Shown piece after piece: positions 16,303 through 25,022 of a stretch of 64,000 nucleotides of DNA. The first letter of the stretch is position 1. Each line of letters begins with the position of its first letter. The stretch covers positions 160,322-224,321 of the forward strand of contig AZWL01000013.1 of NCBI GenBank assembly GCA_000514715.1, read 5' to 3'. Made by a program: the position numbers and the translations under genes. A model generated the notes under the pieces. That model worked only from the letters and a program-made list of their open reading frames with translations, was not told the origin of the DNA and did not search any database. Source of the DNA: Streptomyces sp. CNH099. GTDB lineage: Bacteria > Actinomycetota > Actinomycetes > Streptomycetales > Streptomycetaceae.

Positions 16303-18012
16303 GTGTTCCGAGCACGCAGACCCAGCCGATCCGGCAGACCCCGCACCGCGCGCACCTCCTTCCGCCGCCTCGCCGTCGCCGCGGCCGGCGGGCTGCTCGC
16401 CGCCCTCCTCGGCACCCCGGTGGCCGCGGGCGCCGAGCCCAACCTCGTCCAGAACCCCGGCTTCGAGTCCGGCCTCAGCGGCTGGACCTGCTCCGGCGCC
16501 ACCGGCACCACCGTCGGGACCCCCGTGCACAGCGGCGCCGCCGCGCTGCGCGCCGCCCCGGCCGGCCAGGACCACGCCCGCTGCACGCAGACGGTCGCCG
16601 TCCAGCCCGACTCCGCGTACGAGCTGAGCGGCTGGGTGGAGGGCTCGTACGTCTACCTGGGCGCCACCGGCACCGGCACCACCGACGTCTCCACCTGGAC
16701 CTCCGGGGCGTCCGCGTACACCCGGCTGGACACCTCCTTCACCACCGGCCCGGACACCACCTCGGTGACGGTCTACACCCACGGCTGGTACGGCCAGCCC
16801 GCCTACCACGCCGACGACATCACCCTCACCGGCCCCGGCGGCGACCCCGGCACCGTCCCCGCCGCGCCCGCTCGACTGGACGTCACCGGCACCGCCGCCC
16901 GCTCCGTCTCGCTGGGCTGGTCCCCCGTCACCGGCGCGACCGGCTACCACGTCTACCGCGACGGCACCAAGGTGCTCAGCACCGGCGGGGCCTCCGCGAC
17001 CGTCACCGGGCTGACGCCCTCGACCGCGTACGAGTTCCGGGTGACCGCGACCAACGCCGCCGGCGAGTCCCCGAAGTCCCCGGCCGTCACCGCCACCACG
17101 ACCGCCGACGGCGGGGGCGGCGGCGACGTGCCGAAGCACGCGGTGACCGGCTACTGGCAGAACTTCAACAACGGCGCGGCGGTGCAGCGGATCCGCGACG
17201 TGCAGAGCCAGTACGACATCATCGCCGTCGCCTTCGCCGACGCCACCGCCACGCCCGGCGCGGTGACCTTCAACCTCGACTCGGCGGGCCTCGGCGGCTA
17301 CACCGTCGGCGAGTTCAAGCAGGACATCGCCGCCAAGCAGCAGAACGGCAAGACCGTGATCATCTCGGTCGGCGGCGAGAAGGGCACCGTCTCGGTCAAC
17401 TCCTCGACGGCGGCGGCGAACTTCGCGAACAGCGTCCACGCGCTCATGCGGGAGTACGGCTTCGACGGGGTCGACATCGACCTGGAGAACGGCCTCAACT
17501 CCACCTACATGACGCAGGCGCTGCGCCAGCTGTCGCAGCTGGCGGGCCCGGACCTCGTCATCACGATGGCGCCGCAGACCATCGACATGCAGTCCACCTC
17601 CGGCGAGTACTTCAAGACGGCGCTGAACATCAAGGACATCCTCACCGTCGTCAACATGCAGTACTACAACAGCGGGACGATGCTCGGCTGCGACGGCGGG
17701 GTGTACGCGCAGGGCACGATCGACTTCCTCACCTCCCTGGCCTGCATCCAGCTCGAAGGCGGGCTCGCGCCCTCGCAGGTGGGCCTCGGCCTGCCGGCGT
17801 CCACCCGCGCCGCGGGCGGCGGCTACACCTCGCCGTCCGTCGTCAACGACGCGCTCGACTGCCTGGCCCGCGGCACGAACTGCGGCTCGTTCAAGCCCCC
17901 GCGGACGTACCCGGACCTGCGCGGCGCGATGACGTGGTCGACCAACTGGGACGCCACCGCGGGCAACTCGTGGTCCAACGCGGTGGGGCCGCACGTGCAC
18001 GCCCTGCCCTGA
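16303..18012 (+). CDS. Secreted modular chitinase (CBM - FnIII - GH18)
   Basis: This 569-residue enzyme hydrolyses beta-1,4-GlcNAc linkages in chitin outside the cell. It starts at a GTG with GGAGG 6 nt before it. Order of parts: signal peptide to about residue 44 (ends VAAGA), a carbohydrate-binding beta-sandwich at about 45-180 (NLVQNPGFESGLSGWTCSG), a fibronectin type III domain at about 185-265, a Gly linker, and the GH18 catalytic domain at about 276-569. The catalytic motif is DGVDIDLE at 388-395 with Glu395 as the acid, and the TAA-type groups MAPQT and MQYYN are present. Control is by the DasR-type site in its promoter and, probably, the regulators of chitin use. Confidence 0.93.
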   Translation: MFRARRPSRSGRPRTARTSFRRLAVAAAGGLLAALLGTPVAAGAEPNLVQNPGFESGLSGWTCSGATGTTVGTPVHSGAAALRAAPAGQDHARCTQTVAVQPDSAYELSGWVEGSYVYLGATGTGTTDVSTWTSGASAYTRLDTSFTTGPDTTSVTVYTHGWYGQPAYHADDITLTGPGGDPGTVPAAPARLDVTGTAARSVSLGWSPVTGATGYHVYRDGTKVLSTGGASATVTGLTPSTAYEFRVTATNAAGESPKSPAVTATTTADGGGGGDVPKHAVTGYWQNFNNGAAVQRIRDVQSQYDIIAVAFADATATPGAVTFNLDSAGLGGYTVGEFKQDIAAKQQNGKTVIISVGGEKGTVSVNSSTAAANFANSVHALMREYGFDGVDIDLENGLNSTYMTQALRQLSQLAGPDLVITMAPQTIDMQSTSGEYFKTALNIKDILTVVNMQYYNSGTMLGCDGGVYAQGTIDFLTSLACIQLEGGLAPSQVGLGLPASTRAAGGGYTSPSVVNDALDCLARGTNCGSFKPPRTYPDLRGAMTWSTNWDATAGNSWSNAVGPHVHALP

Positions 18013-18062
18013 CCGGCCGTCCGCGGCCGGCCGCCTCCCGCACCGCCGGCCGCCGGCGGCCC

Positions 18063-18101
18063 CCGGCCCGCCCGCCCGCGACACCCGGGCGGGCGGGCCG
18101 G
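18063..18101. terminator. Bidirectional terminator between chitinase and Nramp genes
   Basis: A perfect 16-bp inverted repeat (CCGGCCCGCCCGCCCG and its complement) with a 7-nt loop lies between the two convergent stop codons, ending next to the Nramp stop. The stem is very stable. It can end both transcripts. Confidence 0.8.
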
Positions 18102-19403
18102 CTACCAGGGCAGGTCCCTGATCTGCTGGACGCACAGCACGATGAACAGCCCGCCGGAGACGGTCAGCAGGACGTTGCTCAGCACGCCGTTGCGCCACTC
18201 CCGCGGGGTGCGGTCGGTGTTGAGCAGCCACACCAGCGTCAGCGCCAGGAACGGCATGAAGAACGCCCCCAGCACGCCGTACGCGATGACGATGGCGAAC
18301 GGCTCGTCGAGCCACAGCAGAGTCATCGGCGGGAACGTCAGCCACAGCAGGTACGCCCGGAACGGCAGCGACCGCTCGCGGCTGCCGGCGGCGACCTCCC
18401 TCGCGCTGCCGTCACCGGCGCCGGCGCCGCCCCGCCCGCCGCGGACGTTCTCGACGAAGTCCGCGAAGAGCAGGCTGACCCCGTGCCATACGCCGATGAG
18501 CGAGGTGACGGAGGTGGCGAAGAAGCCGACCAGGAACAGCTTCGCGGTGGCCGTGCCGTAGCGCTCCTCCAGCACGTCGCCGAGGTCGACCAGGCCGTTG
18601 CCGCCCGAGTCCAGCGCGATGTTCGCGGCGTGCAGCAGCTCGGCGCCGACCAGCAGCATCGCGACGACGAAGACGCCGGTGGTGAGGTACGCGACGCGGT
18701 TGTCCAGCCTCATGACCTTCAGCCAGCCGACGTCCGTCCAGCCCTTGGCGTTGACCCAGTAGCCGTACGCGGCCATGGTGATCGTGCCGCCGACGCCGCC
18801 GATCAGGCCGAGGGTGTAGAGCAGCGAGTCGTCGGGCAGCGAGGGCCACAGCCCCGCGAACGCGTCCCCCGCGCGGGGGCCGACGCGGACCGCGACGTAG
18901 ACGACGACCACGAACATGACGCCGACGAGGACGGTCATGACCTTCTCGAAGACCGCGTAGCGGTTGAACCAGACGAAGGCCAGGCCCGCGAGGCCGGTGA
19001 GGATGCCCCAGGTCTTCAGGTCCGGCCCGTCCGGGAAGAGCGCGACCAGCGGCAGCGCGGAGGACGACATGGCGGTGGCGCCGTAGACGAAGCCCCAGAC
19101 GACGACGTAGACCGCGAAGTAGCCGGAGGTCCAGCCGCCGAGGGAGCGCCAGCCCTCGAACAGGGTCCGGCCGGTGGCCAGGTGCCAGCGGCCGACGGCC
19201 TCGGCGAGGGCGACCTTGACGACGCAGCCGACGACGGCGGCCCAGAGCAGCGTGTAGCCGAACTTGCTGCCGGCGAGCAGCGTGGCCACCAGGTCGCCGG
19301 CGCCGACGCCGGTGGCGGCGACGACGATGCCGGGGCCGATGTACCGCCACCGCGCCCTTCTCATCTCGGACGGTGCGGACGCAGGCTCGGTGCGGTCGGC
19401 CAT
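18102..19403 (-). CDS. Nramp-family divalent metal transporter
   Basis: This 433-residue integral membrane protein has about 11 hydrophobic helices and the Nramp layout: GPGIVVAATGVGAGDLVATL in helix 1 (metal-binding Asp-Pro-Gly-like region is altered here), AAYGYWVNAKGWTDV in helix 6 and a conserved tail. Proteins of this group with GVGAGDL in place of DPGN may not be classic Mn/Fe importers. The start ATG at 19403 follows AAGGAGC. It faces the chitinase gene tail to tail and is divergent from the carboxypeptidase across about 207 bp. Confidence 0.85.
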   Translation of the reverse strand: MADRTEPASAPSEMRRARWRYIGPGIVVAATGVGAGDLVATLLAGSKFGYTLLWAAVVGCVVKVALAEAVGRWHLATGRTLFEGWRSLGGWTSGYFAVYVVVWGFVYGATAMSSSALPLVALFPDGPDLKTWGILTGLAGLAFVWFNRYAVFEKVMTVLVGVMFVVVVYVAVRVGPRAGDAFAGLWPSLPDDSLLYTLGLIGGVGGTITMAAYGYWVNAKGWTDVGWLKVMRLDNRVAYLTTGVFVVAMLLVGAELLHAANIALDSGGNGLVDLGDVLEERYGTATAKLFLVGFFATSVTSLIGVWHGVSLLFADFVENVRGGRGGAGAGDGSAREVAAGSRERSLPFRAYLLWLTFPPMTLLWLDEPFAIVIAYGVLGAFFMPFLALTLVWLLNTDRTPREWRNGVLSNVLLTVSGGLFIVLCVQQIRDLPW

Positions 19404-19610
19404 CAGCGGCTCCTTCGCAGCTCGTCCCCCCTGCGATCCCCGGAATTGAAAGGGATCCGCGGACGGCCGCACAAGAGGGCGTCGGTGGCCGAACACAGCC
19501 GCGGACTCTTGACCCGAGCATGCCAGGTTCACAACTATTGACGCGCACCACCGCCCCACACGACTCGATGTCGCCATGCACCACCCCACACCTCCACATC
19601 AGGAGCAGGC

Positions 19611-20966
19611 ATGCGACTACACCTACGGTCGGTGACCCTGACCGCGGTACTCTCCCTCGCCGCCGCCGGCACCCTCAGCGCGGCCGGCGCGGAACCGGCC
19701 GCCGAGACGGCCGGCACCACGGCGGCACAGGCACAGCGGAGCGAGGAGATCCGGCAGATCCGGCAGATCCGGCAGTACGAGGTCCTTGGGCAGACCGGCC
19801 GCGAGGCCCGTACCCGCCTCGCCGCCACCGGCGTGTCCGTCGACGAGGTACGCGACCACTCCGTGGTCGTCTCCGCCGACGGCGCCCAGGCCCGGCAGCT
19901 CCGCGCGCTCGGCTACCGGCTGGAGCGGCTCCCCGACCCGCCCGCCCGGCTCGCCGGGAAGACCCCGACGCCGCTCGACTTCCCGCCGGCCGACTCCGGC
20001 TACCACAACTACGCGGAGATGACCGCGGAGATCGACCGGCGGATCGCCCAGCGCCCGGACCTCATCAGCAAGCGGGTCATCGGCACCTCGCACGAGGGCC
20101 GCGACATCGTCGCCGTCAAGATCAGCGACAACGTGACCGCCGACGAGGACGAGCCCGAGGTGCTCTTCACCCACCACCAGCACGCCCGCGAGCACCTCAC
20201 CGTCGAGATGGCGCTGTACCTCATCGGCGAGTTCGCGGACGACTACGGCACCGACCGGCGGATCACCGACGCCGTCGACGGCCGGGAGATCTGGATCGTG
20301 CCCGACCTCAACCCGGACGGCGGCGAGTACGACATCGCCGCCGGCTCGTACCGCAGTTGGCGCAAGAACCGCCAGCCCAACCCCGGCTCCGGCGCGGTCG
20401 GCACGGACCTGAACCGCAACTGGGACTACCGCTGGGGCTGCTGCGGCGGCTCCTCGTCCAGCCCGTACTCGTCGACCTACCGCGGCAGCGCCCCGGAGTC
20501 GGCCAAGGAGGTCCGGGTCGTCGCCGACTTCGCGCGCAGCCGGGTCGTCGGCGGCGAGCAGCAGATCACCGCGGGGATCGACTTCCACACGTACAGCGAG
20601 CTGGTGCTCTGGCCGTACGGGTACACGTACGACGACACCGCCCCCGGGCTGACGCAGGACGACCACGACGCCTTCGCCGCGGTCGGCGGGAAGATGGCCG
20701 CGAGCAACGGCTACACGCCGCAGCAGTCGAGCGACCTGTACATCACGGACGGGACGATCAACGACTACCTCTGGGGCGAGCAGAAGATCTTCAGCTACAC
20801 CTTCGAGATGTATCCGCGCTCGGCCGGCGGCGGCGGCTTCTACCCGCCCGACGAGGTCATCGAGCGGGAGACCAGCCGCAACCGGGACGCGGTGCTGCAA
20901 CTGCTGGAGAACGCCGACTGCATGTACCGCTCGATCGGCAAGGAGGCCGAATACTGCACCGGCTGA
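19611..20966 (+). CDS. Secreted M14 zinc carboxypeptidase
   Basis: This 451-residue exopeptidase has an N-terminal signal peptide, a pro-segment of about 110 residues, and an M14 domain. The zinc motif is HQHAREHLTVEM (His191 and Glu194), the third ligand is expected in GIDFHTYSELVLWPYG, and the catalytic Glu in FSYTFEMYPR. It resembles carboxypeptidase T/SG of actinomycetes, which is a broad-specificity enzyme. The start ATG has an AGGAG Shine-Dalgarno sequence 8 nt upstream. The pro-segment has a 9-bp repeat giving IRQIRQIRQ. A hairpin follows the gene. Likely roles are extracellular peptide scavenging. Confidence 0.9.
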   Translation: MRLHLRSVTLTAVLSLAAAGTLSAAGAEPAAETAGTTAAQAQRSEEIRQIRQIRQYEVLGQTGREARTRLAATGVSVDEVRDHSVVVSADGAQARQLRALGYRLERLPDPPARLAGKTPTPLDFPPADSGYHNYAEMTAEIDRRIAQRPDLISKRVIGTSHEGRDIVAVKISDNVTADEDEPEVLFTHHQHAREHLTVEMALYLIGEFADDYGTDRRITDAVDGREIWIVPDLNPDGGEYDIAAGSYRSWRKNRQPNPGSGAVGTDLNRNWDYRWGCCGGSSSSPYSSTYRGSAPESAKEVRVVADFARSRVVGGEQQITAGIDFHTYSELVLWPYGYTYDDTAPGLTQDDHDAFAAVGGKMAASNGYTPQQSSDLYITDGTINDYLWGEQKIFSYTFEMYPRSAGGGGFYPPDEVIERETSRNRDAVLQLLENADCMYRSIGKEAEYCTG

Positions 20967-21018
20967 CGCCGGGGTACCGCACCGGCTGACGCCGGAGCGG
21001 CGCACCGCCCGACGCCGA
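20956..21018. repeat. 23-bp tandem repeat over a stop codon
   Basis: GCACCGGCTGACGCCGG occurs at 20956 and 20979, with a diverged third copy from 21002, spaced by 23 bp. The first copy contains the TGA stop of the carboxypeptidase, so the array appears to be a local duplication of the gene's end. Confidence 0.75.
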
Positions 21019-21046
21019 AGCGCGCCCCCGCGAGCGGGGGCGCGCT
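21019..21046. terminator. Terminator hairpin after the carboxypeptidase
   Basis: AGCGCGCCCCCGC and its exact complement are separated by 2 nt. The perfect 13-bp stem lies 52 bp after the carboxypeptidase stop and 22 bp before the stop of the convergent small membrane gene. It can act in both directions. Confidence 0.75.
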
Positions 21047-21067
21047 GCACCGCGGCGGGCCGGCCGG

Positions 21068-21271
21068 TCAGGCGGCACGGCCGTAGCCGCCGAGCGCCTC
21101 CCGGACGGTGACCTCCCGGGCGGGTGCCGGGGACTCGCCGCGCTCGGCGGCCTTGAGCCGGCGGTCGACGGTGCGTTCGCGGCGGTCGAAGTACAGGGCC
21201 GGGCCGACCAGGATCGCGGCCATGAAGAGCAGGACCAGGGTTCCGACGGTGTAGTCGAGGATCGCGTTCAT
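21068..21271 (-). CDS. Small single-helix membrane protein, 67 aa
   Basis: The protein begins MNAILDYTVGTLVLLFMAAI, a single membrane helix, and ends in a charged tail (DRRERTVDRRLKAAER). The ATG at 21271 gives the most compact product; an in-frame GTG at 21304 is possible. No domain is recognised. It is divergent from the GlxA-type regulator, separated by less than 100 bp, and may be controlled from the same palindrome. Confidence 0.6.
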   Translation of the reverse strand: MNAILDYTVGTLVLLFMAAILVGPALYFDRRERTVDRRLKAAERGESPAPAREVTVREALGGYGRAA

Positions 21272-21307
21272 GTCCTCTACGGTCCCGGATCCTTGCACAC
21301 ACAAACA

Positions 21308-21323
21308 GTGGCAGCCCTGCCAC
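21308..21323. promoter_or_regulatory. Palindromic operator in the glxA-type promoter region
   Basis: GTGGCAG and CTGCCAC flank a CC spacer, a perfect 16-bp palindrome. A second related pair (TGCCAT and GGCATA at 21339-21354) lies closer to the start of the regulator gene. Both are between divergent genes, so autoregulation by the GlxA-type protein is a reasonable guess. Confidence 0.5.
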
Positions 21324-21364
21324 AGCTCTTCGAATTACTGCCATCCGTGCGGCATACTGGCCCC

Positions 21365-22339
21365 ATGCTCTCCAACGTGGTGTGTCTGCTCACCGACGAC
21401 GTCAACGCCTTCGAGCTGGGCGTCGTCTCCGAGGTCTTCGGCATGGACCGCCGCGAGGAGGGCCTGCCGCTCTACGACTTCGCCTTCGCCGCCCCGCGCC
21501 CGGGCCGCGTCACCGTCCACCCCGGCCTGCCCGTCGACGTGCCGCACGGCCTGGAACGCTTCGCCGGCGCGGACCTGATCGCCGTCCCGGCCGGGCAGCA
21601 GTTCGCGTACCGCGACTTCCCGCCCGAGCTGCTGCACGCGCTGCGCGAGGCGGTGGCGCGCGGCACGAAGGTGCTGAGCGTCTGCACCGGCGCGTTCCTG
21701 CTCGCCCAGGCCGGGCTGCTGGACGGCCGCCACTGCACGACCCACTGGCTCTACACCGACATGCTCAGGCGCGAGTACCCGCGGGCGCGGGTCGAGCCCG
21801 ACGTGCTCTACGTCGCCGACGGCCCGGTGATCACCTCCGCCGGCACCGCCTCCGGCATCGACGCCTGCCTCGCCCTCGTCCGCGAGGAGCAGGGCAGCCG
21901 GGTGGCCAACGCCATCGCCCGGCGCATGGTCGTACCGCCGCACCGGGACGGCGGCCAGGCGCAGTACATCGAGCGGCCGGTGCGCGGCACGTGCGACGAC
22001 GGCGCCATCGCCCGGGTGCTGGCCTGGCTGCAGGAGCACCTGGACGAGGACGCGACGGTGGAGCAGCTCGCGGCGCGTGCGCACCTGGCGCCGCGCACGT
22101 TCGCCCGCCGCTTCCAGCAGGAGACGGGGACGACGCCGTACCAGTGGCTGCTGGGCCAGCGGCTGCTGCTCGCGCAGCAGCTGCTGGAGGAGACCGACGC
22201 CACGGTGGACGCCATCGCCTCCCGCGCCGGCTTCGGCAACGCGGCGACGCTGCGCCACCACTTCCTGCGCCGGCTGGACACCACCCCGAACGCCTACCGG
22301 CGGACGTTCCGCGGCCCGGCCGTCGGCGCGGGGCGCTGA
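21365..22339 (+). CDS. GlxA-family transcriptional regulator (DJ-1/PfpI + AraC HTH)
   Basis: This 324-residue cytoplasmic protein has an N-terminal DJ-1/PfpI-like domain (about 1-175) with the nucleophile-elbow block VLSVCTGAFLLAQAGLL, and a C-terminal AraC-type double helix-turn-helix (about 215-315: EQLAARAHLAPRTFARRFQ and VDAIASRAGFGNAATLRHHF). Members of this family activate target operons in response to small metabolites. Target genes are not evident, but the flanking intergenic palindrome suggests self-control. Confidence 0.92.
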   Translation: MLSNVVCLLTDDVNAFELGVVSEVFGMDRREEGLPLYDFAFAAPRPGRVTVHPGLPVDVPHGLERFAGADLIAVPAGQQFAYRDFPPELLHALREAVARGTKVLSVCTGAFLLAQAGLLDGRHCTTHWLYTDMLRREYPRARVEPDVLYVADGPVITSAGTASGIDACLALVREEQGSRVANAIARRMVVPPHRDGGQAQYIERPVRGTCDDGAIARVLAWLQEHLDEDATVEQLAARAHLAPRTFARRFQQETGTTPYQWLLGQRLLLAQQLLEETDATVDAIASRAGFGNAATLRHHFLRRLDTTPNAYRRTFRGPAVGAGR

Positions 22340-22391
22340 CGGCCGGGCCGGAAGGGGCGGAAGTTACGGCGGGGACGGCGGGACGGCCGGA

Positions 22392-22805
22392 TCAGCCGAG
22401 CACGGCCAGGCAGTCGATCTCCACGAGCAGCCCCGCGGGCAGCCCGACGTACACGGTCGTACGCGCCGCCGGCGGCTGCTCCAGCTCCGCGAAGTAGGCG
22501 TCGTAGATCTGGTTGAACTCGGCGAAGTGCGCCGTGTCGGTGAGGTACACGCGGATCATCACCGCGTCCTCCCAGGACGCGCCGCCCTCCTCCAGCACCG
22601 CCTTGACGTTGGACAGCGTCTGCTCGGTCTGCGCGCGCAGCGTCGGGCCCGCCGGGGCCGGCGGCTTGCCCTCCTCGGCCGGCAGGAAGCCCACCTGGCC
22701 GGCGACCTGCAGGATGTTGCCCTTGCGCACGCCCGCGGAGAAGCGCGCCGGCGGCGGGACGTGGTTGGCGGGGGTGACGGCGGTCTTTACGGCCTTGTCG
22801 CTCAT
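22392..22805 (-). CDS. RidA-family enamine/imine deaminase
   Basis: This 137-residue trimeric enzyme belongs to the RidA (YjgF) family, which hydrolyses reactive 2-aminoacrylate and related enamines to keto acids plus ammonia. Family blocks are LQVAGQVGFLPAE, the TLSNVKAVLEEGGASWEDAV segment, and RTTVYVGLPAGLLVEIDCLAV. The Arg of the RTTV motif is the usual carboxylate-binding residue. Its ATG overlaps the upstream iclR-type stop codon, so the two are co-translated. The job fits the dehydratase-like enzyme across the divergent promoter, which would generate such enamines. Confidence 0.88.
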   Translation of the reverse strand: MSDKAVKTAVTPANHVPPPARFSAGVRKGNILQVAGQVGFLPAEEGKPPAPAGPTLRAQTEQTLSNVKAVLEEGGASWEDAVMIRVYLTDTAHFAEFNQIYDAYFAELEQPPAARTTVYVGLPAGLLVEIDCLAVLG

Positions 22806-23551
22806 ACGGGGACTCTTCCGGAGTAGTCGTCGCTGATCGCTGCCGCCGTGCGGCGCAGCTGCGGGAGGAGGGCCATCAGCTCGTCCGCGGTGACGACGAC
22901 GTTCGGCGCCGACAGGGAGCAGGCGGCCGCGGTCCGGCCGTCCGCCCCGCGGATGGGGGCGCCGATGCAGTTGATGGACTCCTCGTGGCCGCCGAAGTCG
23001 GTGGCCCACCCCTGCTCGCGCACCGTGGCCAGCTCGGCGAGCAGGGCCTGCGCGTCGGGCGTCGAACGGGGGGTGTACATGGGGTAGTCGAGCCGCTCGG
23101 CGACGGCGCGCCGCTCCGGCTCCGGCAGGTCGGCCAGCAGCAGCTTGGCCACGGCCGCGACGGTGATCGCGACGGGCCGGCCGATGCGCGAGTACATGCG
23201 CACCGGGTAGCGGCTGTCGACCTTGTCGATGTACATCACTTCGCGGTCCTCGTAGACCGCGAGGTGGACGGTGTGCCCGGTCGCCTCGCCGAGCCGGACC
23301 AGGTGCGGGTGGGCGATCTCGCGTACGTCCAGGCTCTCCGCCGCCGCCTGGGCGAGGGCGAAGAGCCGGGCGCCGAGCCGGTAGCGCTGGTCGTCCTGGC
23401 GGTAGACCAGGCCGTGCTCGCGGAGGGTGCGCAGCAGCCGCATCGCGGTGGTCTTGTGCACGCCGAGCCGTGCGGCGACCTGGTCCAGGCCGGCGGGCCC
23501 CTCCGCGAGCATCGGCAGGATGGCGAGCGCGCGGCCGACCGACTGGCTCAT
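22802..23551 (-). CDS. IclR-family transcriptional regulator
   Basis: This 249-residue protein has an N-terminal winged helix (LDQVAARLGVHKTTAMRLLR, residues about 20-45) and an IclR effector-binding domain with the blocks GRPVAITVAAVAKLLLADL and CIGAPIRGADGRTAAACSLS. Its start ATG has GGGAGG upstream. It is divergent from the D-serine-dehydratase-like gene, and the perfect palindrome at 23654-23670 between them is the likely operator. It probably represses or activates the D-amino-acid genes in response to a substrate. Confidence 0.9.
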   Translation of the reverse strand: MSQSVGRALAILPMLAEGPAGLDQVAARLGVHKTTAMRLLRTLREHGLVYRQDDQRYRLGARLFALAQAAAESLDVREIAHPHLVRLGEATGHTVHLAVYEDREVMYIDKVDSRYPVRMYSRIGRPVAITVAAVAKLLLADLPEPERRAVAERLDYPMYTPRSTPDAQALLAELATVREQGWATDFGGHEESINCIGAPIRGADGRTAAACSLSAPNVVVTADELMALLPQLRRTAAAISDDYSGRVPV

Positions 23552-23653
23552 CGCGACCTCCCACCGTGCGTCGTGCCGTCCCGGCCGGCCGGTCCACCGT
23601 TGACCAGCCGTTCGCCCGGATGTTAGACAGCGGTGTCGATATACGCAATGAGC

Positions 23654-23670
23654 GTTGCACGTGGTGCAAC
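23654..23670. promoter_or_regulatory. Probable IclR operator, GTTGCAC-N3-GTGCAAC
   Basis: A perfect 7-bp inverted repeat with a 3-nt spacer lies 20 bp before the start of the D-serine-dehydratase-like gene and about 103 bp before the divergent regulator. Its position and form fit an operator of the adjacent IclR protein. Confidence 0.7.
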
Positions 23671-23689
23671 CAACCTGCTGGAGGGCTTC

Positions 23690-25000
23690 ATGGAAGCGCT
23701 CGCCGCGCTGGCCGAGCTGGCGGAAGAACGTATCGACCACCGCTTCAAGGGCCTGCCGCCCGACGCCGCCGGCAGCACCGTCGGCGAGCTGGCCGCCGCG
23801 CGCCGGTCGCTGTTCACCGGCGGCTTCACCACCCCCGTGCTGGCGCTCTCCGCCCCCGCGCTGGAGCACAACCTCGGCGCGCTCGCCCGCTTCGCCGCCG
23901 CACACGGCCTCGCCTTCGCGCCGCACGGCAAGACGACGATGGCCCCGCAGCTCTTCGCCCGCCAGCTCGACCGGGGCGCCTGGGGCATCACGGTCGCGGT
24001 CCCCCACCAGGCCCGGGTGGCGCGGGCGTTCGGCGTCCGGCGGATCTTCCTCGCCAACGAGCTGGTCGACCCCGCGGCGCTGCGCTGGCTCGCCGGCGAG
24101 CTGGCCGCCGACCCGGACTTCCGGCTCGTCTGCTACGTCGACTCGGTGCGCGGCGTCGAGCTGATGGACGCGGCGCTGCGCGCGGCCGGGGCCGTCCGGC
24201 CGGTGGAGGTCACCGTCGAGCTGGGCGCCGGCCCGGACGCGCGCACCGGCGCCCGGACGGCGGCCGACTGCCGCGCCGTCGCCGAGGCGGCGGCGCGGGC
24301 GGGGACGCTGCGGCTGGTCGGGGTCGCCGGGTACGAGGCGGAGGCGCCGGGCGCCGACGGCGCGGCGGTGCGGGGCTGGATGCGGCGGCTGCTGGCGCTG
24401 GCGGCGGAGCTGGACGCCGCCGGGCTCTTCGCCGACGCCGACGAGATCGTCGTCAGCGCCGGGGGCAGCGCGTGGTTCGACGCCGTCGCCGACGGCTTCG
24501 CGGAGGCGCCGGAGCTGTCGCGGCCGGTGCTGAAGCTGCTGCGCTCGGGGGCGTACATCAGCCACGACGACGGGCACTACAGCCGGGTGACGCCGTTCCG
24601 CCGGGTGCCCGCGGAGGGGTCGCTGGAGCCGGCGTTCCGGTTGTGGACGCAGGTGGTGTCCCGGCCGGAGCCGGGCCAGGCGTTCGTCAACGCCGGCAAG
24701 CGGGACGCCGCGTACGACCTGGACCTGCCGGTGCCGGTGGCGGTGCGCGGACTCGACGCGGCGGGCCCGGCCGATGGCGTGGGCGCGGAGCGGGCGGCGA
24801 CGGGGATCACGGTGCGCAAGCTCTCGGACCAGCACGCCTGGCTGGACGTGGCGGGGGGCCCGGAGACGGCGGAGCTGGAGGTCGGGGACTGGGTGGCGCT
24901 GGCGCTGTCGCACCCGTGCACGATCTTCGACAAGTGGCAGCTGATCCCGCTGGTCGAGGCGGACGGTACGGTCACCGAGTACGTACGGACCTTCTTCTGA
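23690..25000 (+). CDS. D-serine dehydratase/D-threonine aldolase-like PLP enzyme
   Basis: This 436-residue enzyme has the alanine-racemase-like fold type III barrel and the DSD1-type C-terminal domain. The Schiff-base Lys is in FAPHGKTTMAPQLFARQL (about residue 84), and the C-terminal zinc ligands appear in the motif SHPCTIFDKW, as in eukaryotic D-serine dehydratase. The reaction expected is deamination of a D-amino acid, releasing an enamine that RidA would clear. The ATG at 23690 is chosen because GGAGGG lies 6 nt upstream; an in-frame start at 23633 is farther than the operator and less likely. It starts a two-gene operon with the deacylase. Confidence 0.86.
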   Translation: MEALAALAELAEERIDHRFKGLPPDAAGSTVGELAAARRSLFTGGFTTPVLALSAPALEHNLGALARFAAAHGLAFAPHGKTTMAPQLFARQLDRGAWGITVAVPHQARVARAFGVRRIFLANELVDPAALRWLAGELAADPDFRLVCYVDSVRGVELMDAALRAAGAVRPVEVTVELGAGPDARTGARTAADCRAVAEAAARAGTLRLVGVAGYEAEAPGADGAAVRGWMRRLLALAAELDAAGLFADADEIVVSAGGSAWFDAVADGFAEAPELSRPVLKLLRSGAYISHDDGHYSRVTPFRRVPAEGSLEPAFRLWTQVVSRPEPGQAFVNAGKRDAAYDLDLPVPVAVRGLDAAGPADGVGAERAATGITVRKLSDQHAWLDVAGGPETAELEVGDWVALALSHPCTIFDKWQLIPLVEADGTVTEYVRTFF

Positions 25001-25022
25001 GCGGCGCCGGGGAGCGGCACAC

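Noticed and set aside
16054..18345. Upstream extension of the zinc-ribbon gene on the minus strand
   Set aside because: It lies antisense to the chitinase, which has clear domains and a DasR-type promoter.
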